A DNA stretch of 64,000 nucleotides from Axinella damicornis (taxonomy: Eukaryota > Porifera > Demospongiae > Axinellida > Axinellidae), in contig OZ007505.1 of the NCBI GenBank assembly GCA_963931865.1, positions 11,620,101-11,684,100 of the forward strand, given 5' to 3'. The notes beneath the pieces are model-generated. The model had not been told where the DNA came from and made no database searches. It saw only the letters and a list, made by a program, of their open reading frames with translations. This document shows, one piece after another, positions 45,303 to 57,188 of the stretch; position 1 is the first letter of the stretch, and the number at the start of each line of letters is the position of its first letter. The position numbers and the translations under genes are program-made.

Positions 45303-48300
45303 GTTGCGGACTGTGAGTACATAATCAGAACTATGAATACGTAAAGTAGGCATGCGCTATGTTCACTGTGTGGCTTCCCACTGCTTATTCTGGCAATATG
45401 TCAGCGCAGAACAGTCAGTGGACGGCCATATCAGCGCTTCGCGCCCGGAATATGGCTGTTATAATGTGCTCTGCCTGGGACCCCGGGCCTGTAAGAGTAT
45501 CCCAGAACACTGTCCAGAGTTACACCACCTGTATAAAAGTACAAGCTACATTAATTATGTGTGCCAACTGACATTATCAGATTCGCATTGCCACTTCTAA
45601 ATACAGACCCTCATGTACTTTTAGTATCATTTTTCTAACCGTGGGCCCCACAAAGAAGCAGTTCAGATACTGTATGCTAGTCCCTTCAACTCTTAATGTA
45701 CACACAGATGCATCGTGACATTCAGCTTCTGAATCATGATCTCACATCCAGCAAGTTGTCCTTGGGTGCCTAAGCACGCATGTCCAGCATTGCCCACAGA
45801 TGTCCATTGGTACAATGGGATTATATTTTGTCTGTTAAATGTCCATCCTATCCCACTGTACCTCGGAGGCATTGGGAATGTCTCAAAGTGTCCCATCTCA
45901 TCCCAAATCCCACTGTCCATGGGAAGCAATGGACAGCTTGTGAAGCATCCCATGCAATATATATACCTGTCCATCCCATCCCATGGTGGATATATCTACA
46001 CCCTGTCTGGACAGTACGGTACTCCCATTGGATGTCTGCATGCTGTAATGCTGGACAAGTGAAAAGCCCTTGGTTGGAGCTGGATGGATCTGGATAGCTA
46101 ACAGTCCTCTCTCACAATGTATGGAGTTGAATTCAAGTGTTCAAAGCCAGTTTTGCGCTAGAATGAGTTAGCATTGCCCAAGCATCTTGATCAAATACTT
46201 GCTAATTAATGAGTGTGGTTAGAATCACAACTTCAATCTTAAGTGTATACATACATGTAGTCCTGTGTGCAGTTTAGAGGATTGAAAACCTGATTGGGGG
46301 TACGTTTAGGTTAAAAAAAATTCAGGACTGGCTTCCAGTGTGGTACAGTTGGTAAAGAGTTACATGTATAACGACTGCATACCACACCAACCAATTAACA
46401 TGAGATCTCCCACTCTGCTAACTCACTGAAATTGCTCATCCACTTCCTGGAGGTTCCTCCCTGAACTTATAGTCAATTCACATGCCCCCTGAGTCTCACA
46501 ACCCATGTTTGCTATAGCTACTCTGCACCATTGCTATGCAGTATATATTTAGTATAGATTCCCACTTTGTCAATTCCCAGTTTGTCAATTCTCTCTTTGT
46601 CAATTTCTCACTTTGTTAATTCTCACTTGGTCAATGTTGATGAAGTGGGAATTGATAAAGTGAGAAGTTGACAAAGTGGGAATTGATGAAGTGAAATCAA
46701 CAAAGTGGGAAATTTGAATTGACCAAATGGGAAGACACCATACATGTAGGGCCTCCATTTCCAGGCTACACTGGTTGGCATAATAGAGACTGAATTGAAA
46801 GTATCAATCTTAATACTCTGAGCTCAAGCAAAAAATGCCCAGAGCACACCCCTCATTTGGGCGATCTTCTCAGCTATGTCGAAAACACCTAGCTGGCCAG
46901 ATGGTGGGCAGTTCTCTCATGAAATGTGTAGTGTTTTGAGCTTGATGGGAGCAGAACAAGCAGTCACTTGGAGGGATAGCACAGCAAGTTTAAGTCAATC
47001 ACTATTGAGCGACATCCCAACAGCTAGCTACCGACTGGTGGATACCATCAAAGAAGAGCAAGCACCTACGTACGGAACTCACAGCAGTCCAGCTTGAAGC
47101 AGGATCACATGACACCCAGACGAAAGAGTTGTCAATGAATGCCTAAATAGACTGAAGAAAGATAGCATACACTGATGGAGAAATAAGTCTCACAACCCAT
47201 GGTGTTATAGCTACTATGCACACTTGGTTTGCATACCATATTTACTGTTTTGGTGTATAGATTAATCCCACTTTGTCAATTCCCAATTCGTCAATTCCCA
47301 CTTGGTCAATGGTGACGAAGTGGGAATTGACAAAGTGAGAAGTTGACAAAGTGGGAATTGACAAAGTGAAATTGATGAAGTGGGAATTGACCAAATGGGA
47401 ATAAACCACGTGTGCACGGTGAGACAGCTTGTTTCTAGGTCCATTTATGATGAAGTGGACAGAAATGGCAAGCCCTCCCAGTGTCAACCAAGGCCTTTCT
47501 ACAGTCAATCCCTGACACAGCCATGATTTCGCACCTGGTCGCCTATCTGAGGGACATTGCCAGGAGTGACAAGGCTGAAAGTCTCACAATGTCATATGAA
47601 GTAATTGGACAGGAAAGTCAAATGGACGAATTCTTTCCCCAACAGCAACAACATTTTCAAGGATTCAGCAAGCCCATGTTCATACATGTACGTACATGTA
47701 CGTGCTCTAGTCCAGTTTTTATGCCCATCTAGGTGTTATAGTGGTTGCCATGAAGTCTTGGGGTCCGAGGGGAGTGGGTATGGGGAGGTGGGTAGTCCCT
47801 GGACTGCCAGTGTAACTCAGGCATTCTGACAGAAGGGGTCACAGGAGTTGTGTAGTCGTCCCTAGACAATCCTGGAACTGCAGGTGTAATTCCGGCATTC
47901 TGGGATACCCTGACAGAGGGGTCCCAGGGGGTTAGGTAGTCCCAGAGAATCCCCAAACTGCCATGTAGTCCCTGGATAGTCCCGGGACCAGTGGTGCTAA
48001 GCAGTGTTCTCGCTAGAAATCTACATCCAAATGGTGCATGATGTATAATCTTATCATCCAGACATGTGAATGGCTTTGTTTACACACTACTATTCAATGT
48101 TAAGTGGGAAACCCTGCCAGCAGCTGCTGTGGGCAGGGAAATGAATATTAAGGTTACGATGAACCGTTGCAGTGGAATAATTAATCGCCAAGTTGTACTC
48201 GCGCAAAACATCACAGAGCTGGCACAAGCCTATAAATCTGACTATCTTTTAGCTCTACTTACAGGAGAGAGATCCTTTTTACTTTCTTCACGCATCTGTG

Positions 48301-48916
48301 AGCCGTATTCTGTACACAGCGGCTAGTACATACAGTAAAACCAGCGCTACGAAAGTAAATTCTTTGCGCCAAATAGCTTCAAACTAAAACTCAATAGATT
48401 CATCCTACCTGCTCCAGAGACTTCCTTTCTTGGATGCCGAGGTCGACACGTGGAGAAAACTAACAAAATGATCCTCCAAGTGGACTAAAAGGGTCGGTGC
48501 TTCATATCCGTGGGTCAAATTTGACAAATGATCGAGTAAAATCAGTCTTCCATTCGGTCTACGAAGGTTTTATACCAGAAAACTCTTCGTGCCGCCCTCG
48601 ACAATTTAGTGATGACTGCAATCACTCCAAAATCTTTAGGTAAATCTTCAGGTCTTTCCTTGTATTTGGCGCAAGAAATACAATATAAAAATTATCAATC
48701 AAGCGCGCGCGCACAAAATTCGCGGTGAAACCGGCACCTGCCCTCTTCCTGCATGGTTACAAAATAATTCATCGGTGTTGACTGTTGCATGTGCTGCAGA
48801 TAACACAGTGGGTATTATTATAGTGCTAGTGCAAGCAGTCTCGCGGTGAAACCGGCACCTGCCCTCATCCTGCACGGTTACAACAGACACGGTGGGTATT
48901 CCTCTCATCATCTGAA

Positions 48917-51900
48917 ATGGGGAATCGGAAAAACAAAGTGAACAATCGCCATCGCCGGCATGCATATGTGCAAAGAACTCCCACCAAACAGATGAAGACT
49001 GTTACAACCTCTACATGCTCGCCATCTTGTTCTGAAACTACACTCCCTATTAATGCACCCGATGGCTCACGAATAATCAACCTTGAACAACTTGCCAGTT
49101 TTGTCAACACATTCACCCAACACGTACTATCATGCCCCAAGTCAGCTCTAATTGAAGAAGGGTCAGCCATTACGATTGAAGGGGAGAGCCAGCAAGGACT
49201 GGCATCAATCCTTGGCATGAAATGCAATGGCTGCAAGACAGTTTTGCATATGGAAACATCAACCAAGGTTAGAGGTCCAACAGGCAATAAGAGATGGGAG
49301 TGTAACATTGCGGCTGTTTGGGGTCAAATGGCCACAGGAGGGGGCCACAAAAAGCTAAAGGAAACAATGGCTACACTTGGTGTGCCAATCATGTCCCAAA
49401 GAAGCTTCATCACAACAGAGAGAGATATTGGGGAATGGTGGAGACGACAACTTGAAAACAGCATGACAGAGGCAGGGAAAGAGGAACACAGATTAGCTAT
49501 CGAAAGGAATGACTACCATGAGGGAGTACCTTCCATAACTGTAGTGGTTGATGGAGGGTGGTCGAAACGGTCCCATCGTCATTCCTACAACGCCAAGTCG
49601 GGGGTGGGAGTGATCATTGGCTTGCAAACTCGCAAACTGCTGTACATTGGTGTACGGAATAAAGAGTGCACAGCCTGTACAAGAGGAATTGAAGAGCATG
49701 TGTGTTTCAAGAACTGGGATGAAAGTTCATCCGCAATGGAGACTGACATAATATTAGAGGGTTTCAAGAGAGCAGAAAGAGACCATGGGTTGAGATATAT
49801 TAGGTTTATAGGAGATGGTGACAGCAGTGTGTTCCCAACACTAATAGCAGAGGTGCCAGGCTGGGGGAGATCGATCCAGAAGTTGGAATGTGCAAATCAT
49901 GCATGTAAGTGCTACAGAGCAAACCTTGAAAAGCTGGTTCAGCAAAACCCAGCATATAAAGGGAAGGGAGGTCTGACAGGAAAAATGAGGCAGCGACTGA
50001 CAAGTGCAGCACGCTGCGCAATTAAAATGCGCAGCCTAGAGCCAAACCAGAAGGAAGCTATCAAAAAGCTTCAGGCTGATTTACGGAATGGGCCCTACCA
50101 CTGCTTCGGAGTGCATAATCACTGCAGCCCTGATTTTTGCACTACATCCAGAGAGAATCAGCAACAGGATGAGGGCAGTAGTGAGCAAAGTGTTGCGGAC
50201 AATGAGCAGTCAACTGATCTGTCAGACATTGCAACTGATCAGGTATGATGGCAAGCGCAGAATGAACATGAAAAAGTGGAAGGAGTGCACAACGACCACA
50301 CATTTACGTTGGAAACAACCTTACTATGCACATAACCATCTGTGGTCGTTGCTGCTCTCCTTCAGTCTTCCTTTTTACATGTTCATTAGGTGTTTGTTGG
50401 ATAACTTCATAAATTCGTGGCCATTAGCAATTAAAAGTTGGAATCAGCAACAGGGTGAGGGCACTAGTGAGTGAATGATGCCACAGGTCTTACTCTCACC
50501 AAGAGTTCAAAACAATAAGAGTGTGCAACTGGTTCCATAGGCTAGCGGCTAGACTGCTGGTTCCACTACCACCATCTCCACAGTATGACATCAGTGTGGT
50601 GTACCTGTACTAAGTAGGCGCTAGGCTGTGTAAACACTGTAGTAATCCCAATTAGGAGCATGCAGCTGCTACTACTTCACCACTGATTGCCTAGGGCATG
50701 CCAGCAGTATGACAGAGATGGTGGTAGTGATACCACTGTTTGCACATGAGTGGCTCCCCAAGTTTACACATCTTGAGGAATTACATGGAGGTTACAGAAC
50801 TGCTTGCACGAACAGTGGATACCAGGCGATCTTCTCCCCTTACTGAGTGCCTAGGAACAAGGCTAACTCTCACCCTGTGCATGCTCTGATTGCTTGTAAT
50901 TACAATTAGCTTTGGACTGAGGCCACCTATACTGTACACATGCAGCTAGCCTACAGCTCATTCCAATTAACACACATCAAATGACAACCATGTTGCCAGT
51001 GGAGTCAAAGCTAGCAATAGCTGCCTCCAAAAAGCACCAGTACTTGACAGCATCACAGTTATAATGGTCTGAATCTGAGTAGGCTTTCCTGCAAGCTGTG
51101 AGGTTTTGACTATTTTGCATCTGAGTGTAATTGCTGTCACATATGCCAAAACTATGTATTCACAGGCTTCATTTTGGGAGGATGCAACCAAAGACGATGC
51201 AACAACACTGACAGATGCAAGGAGAGGTGGGGTCCCTACACACACACCTATCGATCCCAAGATGATGGCTGACATACAAGTTACCGTTGGAAGGCTGATA
51301 GCTAAAGCTGGACAGCTTATTGGGAACTTTACCACCAATCTTGCCGAAACATGGATGCATATGAGGTGCAAATTCGATGGGGGGAAGGTAATCAACAGAT
51401 CGCAGAGTGGTTCCTTTCAACATCGCTGTATGGGAGCTGGCCTAAGACAAAATCTTGGACCTACTTGGGGGCCTAAAACCTGGAGTGCTGTTATCAGTTC
51501 AGAAGCCAATGGGGTATTCAAAAGATCATCAAACAAAGATGAGAAAAAGGTTGAGAAAGACAGGAAGAGAAAGGGAACAGAGATTGAGAAGGCAAACCGG
51601 CGGAAGAGAAAGTACGCCAAGACGAACGATGACTCTCTTAGTGCTCGGAAAGCGTACTCTCGAGGTGACGAGGGGGAACAACCAGAGGACATAGCAGAAG
51701 ATGTTCCCCCAGATTATCTTGAGAATATAAAGAGCCAATACTATCAGGCACAGATAATTGTGGACAAGGAGACGAGAGATGATATTGAGAACATCACTAG
51801 GGGTCAGAGCACATCACAGGAGAGCGAAGCTGAACAACTTTGGTATGCAGAGAGGAGGAAACGGGTAACAGCATCCCGGGCAGGAGGGATAGTGAAAATG

Positions 51901-52515
51901 AGGAAAACAACAAAGAGAGGCAACAAAGTGAAGGAGATGCTATACACTCAGTTCCGTGGCAATCGAGACACACTGTACGGCCTAGTCAACGAAGAAACAT
52001 CCAGGAGAGAGTACACCAACCACATGCACACACATGGACACACAGGCTTAACTGTATCCACTTCCGGGCTACACGTCTCAGAAGAGTCCCCATGGGTAGC
52101 TGCAAGTCCTGATGGTTTAGTCCGAGACCCAGCTTGTACTCCTTCGGAAGGCCTAGTAGAATTGAAAAACCCAAGTTCAGTTCAAGATATGACCATCAAT
52201 GAGGCCTGTGACAAGAAAGGGTTTTGCATTAAAATGAAGGGCAATAAGGGCAATGGTGAACAGACTAAACAGTTGGACAGAAACCACGACTATTACTATC
52301 AGGTCCAGTGCCAACTGTACTGCACACGACGGACATGGTGTGACTTCGTAGTCAGAACCAGGAAGGACCTATACATAGAGAGAATTTATCATGACGAACA
52401 GTGGTGGAGGACTCAGCTACCTAAGCTAGAAACATTCTTTTTCAAATCCCTTTTGCCTGAGCTGGCTTGCCCCAGGTATCACTCTGGTGGCATACGTGAG
52501 CCCAAGGAAACATAA
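48917..52515 (+). CDS. Mutator-like/Kolobok-like DDE transposase fused to a YqaJ-type nuclease; exons 48917-50242 and 51166-52515
   Basis: Exon 1 (442 codons) ends at CAG|GTATGA and exon 2 starts after ATTCACAG|GCTTCA; both borders are phase 0, giving an 891-residue protein without stops. Residues 101-135 hold a possible zinc ribbon (KCNGC...WECN). The transposase core shows VVVDGGWSKR (D212), RFIGDGDSS (D300/D302) and, in exon 2, TTNLAE (E503), a DDE pattern like the Mutator-like transposase family PF20700. A basic region (about 566-595) may be a nuclear signal. About 664-877 is a YqaJ/lambda-exonuclease (PD-D/ExK) domain: RRKRVTAS, AASPDG (D758), LVELKNP (E774, K776) and YQVQCQLY (Q821). 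The transposase would cut and join at the inverted ends; the nuclease could process ends or flaps (inference). Start: first ATG of the frame. Confidence 0.85.
50243..51165 (+). other. Predicted phase-0 intron of the transposase-nuclease gene
   Basis: GT...AG borders with GTATGA donor and TGTATTCACAG acceptor. The intron carries transposon debris: a CCTAGGAACAAGGCTA end motif near 50850, and at 50940-51100 words of the CACTCCTGGTAG family (caattaacacacatca, gctagcaatagctgcc). Exon 1 runs on by only one codon past the donor before TGA, so without splicing the nuclease domain would not be made. Confidence 0.7.
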
Positions 52516-52888
52516 CTGCTAAGACGTTATTTTTTTTCTTCGTGTAGTTATCAGATGTTGTCTGTCTTGAATTATCACCAAGAAATCTTTGAAAGTTGGT
52601 ACTTTAGATTCTTGCCACACAGACACACACACCACCAACTACTTCCCTCACTCTCTGCACATACCTGCTTTAGCTCCTCAGCGTTGAGTTGTGGGTGATA
52701 GTGATACATCGTGGTGCCTGTAGCCGGCCCGGACTGACAGCCATCTTGATATCTTGCACGCGAGATCGCAATTAATTTACACGTGTTCGCTCGCTGACTT
52801 CCGCATTCCAATGACATTCCGGCGCGCGGCAAACGGTTCATCGTAACCTTAAGGAAGTGATCCAAATGGTGCACCTACTTAAGTTTAC

Positions 52889-54796
52889 CCATAGATAATA
52901 GAACTACGTAGAAGGGATTGGAAACGCGCAAAAATTTTACGGGTAACCCTTGTCCTATGCTCGTTTCGGTTTGTGATGGCTTCGCGCGCGAGCGTGATAA
53001 TGGCAACTAACCTTTTTTGGCAAAATGCCCCACCCAGTGTCAAAGTTCAGAGGAAACAGCGGTCACCACAGACCGCCCACTTGTAGTAGCAGCTGTCCAC
53101 AAGTGTCTGGGGCTTCAAAGAGCGGATGTGCGGAGTTGTGAATACGGGTTTTTATGGGATGAATACGTTTTACTGAGGTGAGTTGTGTTTGTGTAGTTTT
53201 TTAAGACTTCGTGTAAGTGCACCACTAATGGATTCGGTGGGGATAGGCTTGGCCTTAATGTTTACATGCCCTTATGGGATAAATTAGGTTCATGTCACTG
53301 GGATTATTAGGCTATTGATTAAAATGTCGTGTAATTTCCCTTGGAAATCACAACTGTTTCCGTAGTTTTTTCCACAAACTGCTTCACTGTTTGTTAAATA
53401 TTCTGCATTGAGTAGGTCAGGTACTGTTTACCATGCGCCCTTAACCACATGATTTGTAGAAATGGGTTCAAGAAGATTGCGACGTAGGGCTTATAAAATT
53501 ATGTAATGAGCGGAAAAAAGCCAACCTAATGGCGGCCACCAAGAAAGGTAGTCTAGTTTTCTCATACACTTTCACTGCATTCTATTCCTGCAGATTGAAC
53601 CCAGGATAACTTCGTCTACATTAAGGGATTCACTCACTCTAGCTACCTTCAGAGAATGGGTGACTGTAACCGGCTGCTCAATGTCATTGGGTTTGCGTAA
53701 AATTTTGCACAAGCAGATAGACATTGAAGGGGATTATTGATCACTCCATTCTTCTGTAAGGTAGAGTGAGTGAATCCCTTAATGTAGACAAAGTTATCCT
53801 GGGTTCAGTCTGCAGCAGCTGCGCAGGAACAGAACGCAGTGAATGCGTATGAGAAAACTGGACTATCCTTTTTGGCGGCCGCCATTAGGTTTATGCACAA
53901 TTTTTTGCTGTTTCTGCTCATTACATTTATAAGCCCTACATCGGAATCTTCTTGCACCCAATTCTACGAATCATGTGGTTAAGGGCACAGGGTAAACAGC
54001 ACCTGACCTACTCAATGCAGAATATTTAACAAACAGTGAAGCAGTTTGTGGAAAAAACTACACAAGGAGTTGTGATTTCCAAGGGAAATTACATGACATT
54101 TTAGTCAATAGCTTAATAATTCCAGTGGCATGAACCAAACTTACCCTACAAGGGCATTTAGACACCAAGTCCAGGTTGAACTTCACCCTATCCATAAGCA
54201 CTACACTTATACAGTGTCTTATAAAACTACACAAGCGCAACTTGCCTCTATTCAACTATAAAACTGCTTCGCACCTCTGCGCTTCAACCCTTGGAAGCCT
54301 TGGACAGCTGCTGGTACAGCGGTTTGCACCAAACTTGCAATTTTGGAAGTCGTCATCCGTCTAAGTGCGCATGCGCACATTTCACAACAAATTCATTTAG
54401 CCCGGAATATGGCCGGTACGTCGTATGAGCCTTGTAGGACTAGCGATGTCGTATGAGCCTCGCTGTAAGCGCTAGTCCTACAAGGCTCATACGACGTACC
54501 GACCATATTTCGGAATTTGTGGTGAAATGTGCGCATGCGCACTTAGACGGATGACGACTTCCAAAATTGCAAGTTTGATGCAAACCGCTGTACAAGTAGG
54601 CGGTCTGTGGTGACAGCTGTTTCCTTTGCACCTTGACACTGGGTGGGGCGTTTTGCCAAAAAAGGTTAGTTGGCATTATCATTCTGGTACGAAGCCATCA
54701 CAGAACCGAAACGAGCATGCAATCAGCATAATGACGTAGTACCCGTCAAATTTTTGCGCGTTTCCAATCCCTTCTACGTAGTTCTATTATCTGTGG
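52889..54796. mobile_element. 1.9-kb foldback element with a 5-bp target duplication
   Basis: The ends are CCATAGATAATAGAAC and GTTCTATTATCTGTGG; TTTAC is duplicated (52884-52888, 54797-54801), with the empty version in the 260-bp MITE. The left arm (to about 53720) and the right arm (from about 53740) are inverse over nearly all their length: gatgaacc-like borders, ctacgtagaagggattggaa/ttccaatcccttctacgtag, gtgagtgaatcccttaatg and its complement around the centre. The right arm is longer because it carries another MITE (54317-54590). No coding capacity seen; small ORFs only. Confidence 0.88.
54317..54590. mobile_element. 274-bp palindromic MITE in the right arm of the foldback, TA target
   Basis: The ends are CAGCGGTTTGCA and TGCAAACCGCTG; TA stands on both sides (54315-54316, 54591-54592). 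The opposite arm of the foldback reads cttgtagtagcagctg, the inverse of the uninterrupted site with a single TA. The MITE is self-complementary over most of its length (gaagtcgtcatccgtctaag; gcgcatgcgcac; gccttgtaggactagcg). TA targets suggest Tc1/mariner-type mobilisation (inference). Confidence 0.85.
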
Positions 54797-55980
54797 TTTA
54801 CCACATCCGAATGGAGATTCGATTAACCAAATGGTGCTGCACCGTCCGCTAAAGGCCTAGCGAGAACACTGGTGCTAAGTATGGTGGAGGGAGGAGATAC
54901 CTAATCGATTATCCCATGTAGTCAAAGGGATTGCCCAAGTAACTTGGGAGGACTAACAGTGGTAGGGACTGAACATACGTAGCACCCTCCAAACCCCACT
55001 TGTCGCTTCACAGGCAGTAGAGGAAGTTGCTAGCTTCCACCTTGCATGAGTGCAACTACTGCCTGAACCTCATTGTCTGCTATATGACTGCTTTATTTTC
55101 CCTCCTCCCCTTGGCGACCAGCCTTTCACTGAAAGGGTCAGGGATAAAAGCTGGGCACATTTTGTATCAAGTAGCTATAAATAGTTGCATATGTTTGTGT
55201 GAAGGAACCTTTTTGTGGAAAGTAGTATCCCTCTCAGCGGCAGCAATTATTAGTCTATACACCTATACATGTATGCCTAGTGTTGGCTCTAGGGGCTGAA
55301 TGAATGAAGGTGATGTAGCCACTCCCACTTTCATATCATAGGTGGCGGAATCTGAGGATGCATGAATCAGTGAACATCCCCCCTCGGCTGCGGGCCTGGT
55401 GTGGAATACAGCTAATGGACGAGCTGCGTGGGACTGCCTGAACGTGAGTAAGTGTAGTGAAATGATAACACTACATCGACCTGTTTAGAGCAGCATATGT
55501 TGGGTGAGATCACCGTCCAATTGCATTTCAGAAGGATGAGTCCAAAGGTCAAAGTCAAAGTGCCTATGTGAACTTAATGGCCTGTATGAACCTAATAATA
55601 TGCCTGTGTGATCACAGCTGAATACAAGCTCCCTCTCATTGGCGAGTAGCAACTATAATGAGAGGCACAAGCCGAAGATCTGTCCTGGGTTTGAATCCCA
55701 CTATAGCCCTTGTGGTGTCGCCTTGAAAAAACGAATTTGTCCTTTGCCAAACAATGCTGTTTATGTAGCCTTGTACCCAGGCCCTCACGCGGAACGTGGA
55801 AGAGGGCCTTGGTCGGCACTGGGAGGGCCATTTCTGCCGTTTTTGGCATAAATGGAAAGTAGCTGTCTTGCCTTGTAGGCCCTCCATTTCCAATGTTCAT
55901 GGTGCATTTTATAGCTACGGCAGGTTGGCCACTTCTAGGGAGGCTTGATTGCAAGTTCGTTAGTTGGTGGGTGTGGTTAA

Positions 55981-57188
55981 GTCACGTATATGCTTAGTGT
56001 AGCTGAAATTACCTGTGTGAGCAGCTTCGAGCCCAGAAATTAATAAGTGTTCTATAGACTTAGAGAAAGAAATTTGGGCCCTAAACAGTTAAGAGCTCCA
56101 CTCTCTGCCTGCAAGCAGCCTGGGCTGACGGTCGGTCATCATCAGCAGGCACCGCTCTATGGAGTCCGTTAGGTTGCATGCAATTTGAAAGTACACCCAT
56201 GCTAAATGGCTCTCCCACTGTATGCAAGCGACAATGTATCAATTCTTCCTTCACCGATATAACATTCAAGAGCTTTAACTCATTTAGTGAGCGCTTGATA
56301 ATTATTCCACTAGTACAGTGTAGCTCTTTGGTCATGTATGCCAGTATAATGCATGGTCAATGCGAAGTGAATGAATGAGTGAATTGAGTAGCCACTCTAG
56401 TGCACAATATAATATTTTTAAAAGCTGGTCTGACATAATGTCAGACCAACACCAGTATTGGTCGGACTAGCCTCGTTCCCAGGCTGACACTAACAAATTT
56501 GCCGGGCGGGAAGCTAGGTTTATGATCTTTCGGTGTGGGGTGGTAATCTGAGGGAATGTATGTAGGTACATATGTCTGTCTGTGAAGTGCTCATGTGTCT
56601 GAAATGTTCATTATTGTAGCCCCACAGCGAAGTCACTGTCACAATACCTGTGAAACCAGCGCAGAGGTAGCGCACTACAAACGTTATTATGGGTTTTGGT
56701 ATTGCCGCCTCATGAATAATATTATAGTTGCCGGCTGTGAATACATAATCAGAACTATGAATACGTAAAGTAGGCATGCGCTATGTTCACTGTGTGGCTT
56801 CCCACTGCTTATTCTGCCAATGTCAGCGCAGAAGTCAGTGGACGGCCATATCAGCGCTTCGCCCGGAATATGGCTGATGGCCGACTGTTATAATGTGCTC
56901 TGGTCACTCCCACTTGTGTATTATATCTGGTTTGATTCCACCCCCCATAATAATACATGTACATACATGCATTCCATGGTACCAGCATACTACACGCATA
57001 GTCCCAACCCACCCAGAAAAATTGAAACAACGTCAGTCACTGTACGAGATAATGATAATTTAAAAACCGATACTCTAATATCTGTGCAGATACCGATGTT
57101 CAAGTTATGATCGGTGCATCTGAAATGATGTCAACCTATTTCGAGCAGCAGGTGTGAGCTGTAATTAATAGCAATTGACGCTGTTCAA
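55981..57188. other. Copy 2-specific interval replacing 21975-23471 of copy 1
   Basis: It begins right at the empty piggyBac TTAA (55977-55980) and holds unassigned sequence to 56392, the third copy of 16528-17010, and unassigned sequence to 57188. No gene recognised; frames of 66-96 codons have no known domain. Confidence 0.6.
56393..56905 (+). repeat. Third, diverged copy of 16528-17010
   Basis: From tgcacaatataat through gttataatgtgctctg this follows 16528-17010 (and 44483-45479 in copy 2) with several percent differences and small indels. It lies in the part of copy 2 that has no counterpart in copy 1. At 56468-56484 it has TAGCCTCGTTCCCAGGC where the others read catgat. Confidence 0.8.

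Larger units (their letters stand above)
48152..52848 (+). mobile_element. 4,697-bp TTAA-flanked transposon with a transposase-nuclease gene
   Basis: The inverted ends are GGTTACGATGAACCGTT (17 bp, perfect) and its complement at the right. TTAA is duplicated at 48148-48151 and 52849-52852; the simple MITE shows a single ttaa here. TTAA targets are known for the piggyBac and Kolobok superfamilies; the encoded transposase is not piggyBac-like, so a Kolobok-type assignment fits best (inference). A possible TATA box (tataaat) lies at about 48231. A 47-bp sequence (gcggtgaaaccggcacctgc...) occurs twice before the gene, at 48722 and 48843. The reading frame is intact, so the element may be active or recently so. 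Confidence 0.9.
48002..54871. mobile_element. 6,870-bp nested insertion with a hAT-like MITE shell
   Basis: The outer ends CAGTGTTCTCGCTAG and CTAGCGAGAACACTG are perfect 15-bp inverted repeats; GTGCTAAG flanks both sides (47994-48001, 54872-54879) and occurs once at the empty site in copy 1 (19550-19557). When the two inner elements (48152-52848 and 52889-54796) and their duplicated target bases are left out, the remainder matches the simple 260-bp MITE at 42146-42405. So the shell is a MITE hit later by two other transposons, or mobilised with them. Confidence 0.93.

Noticed and set aside
50088..50474. 128-codon ORF overlapping the end of transposase exon 1
   Set aside because: Out-of-frame shadow of exon 1 running into the intron; the splice-joined frame explains the region better.
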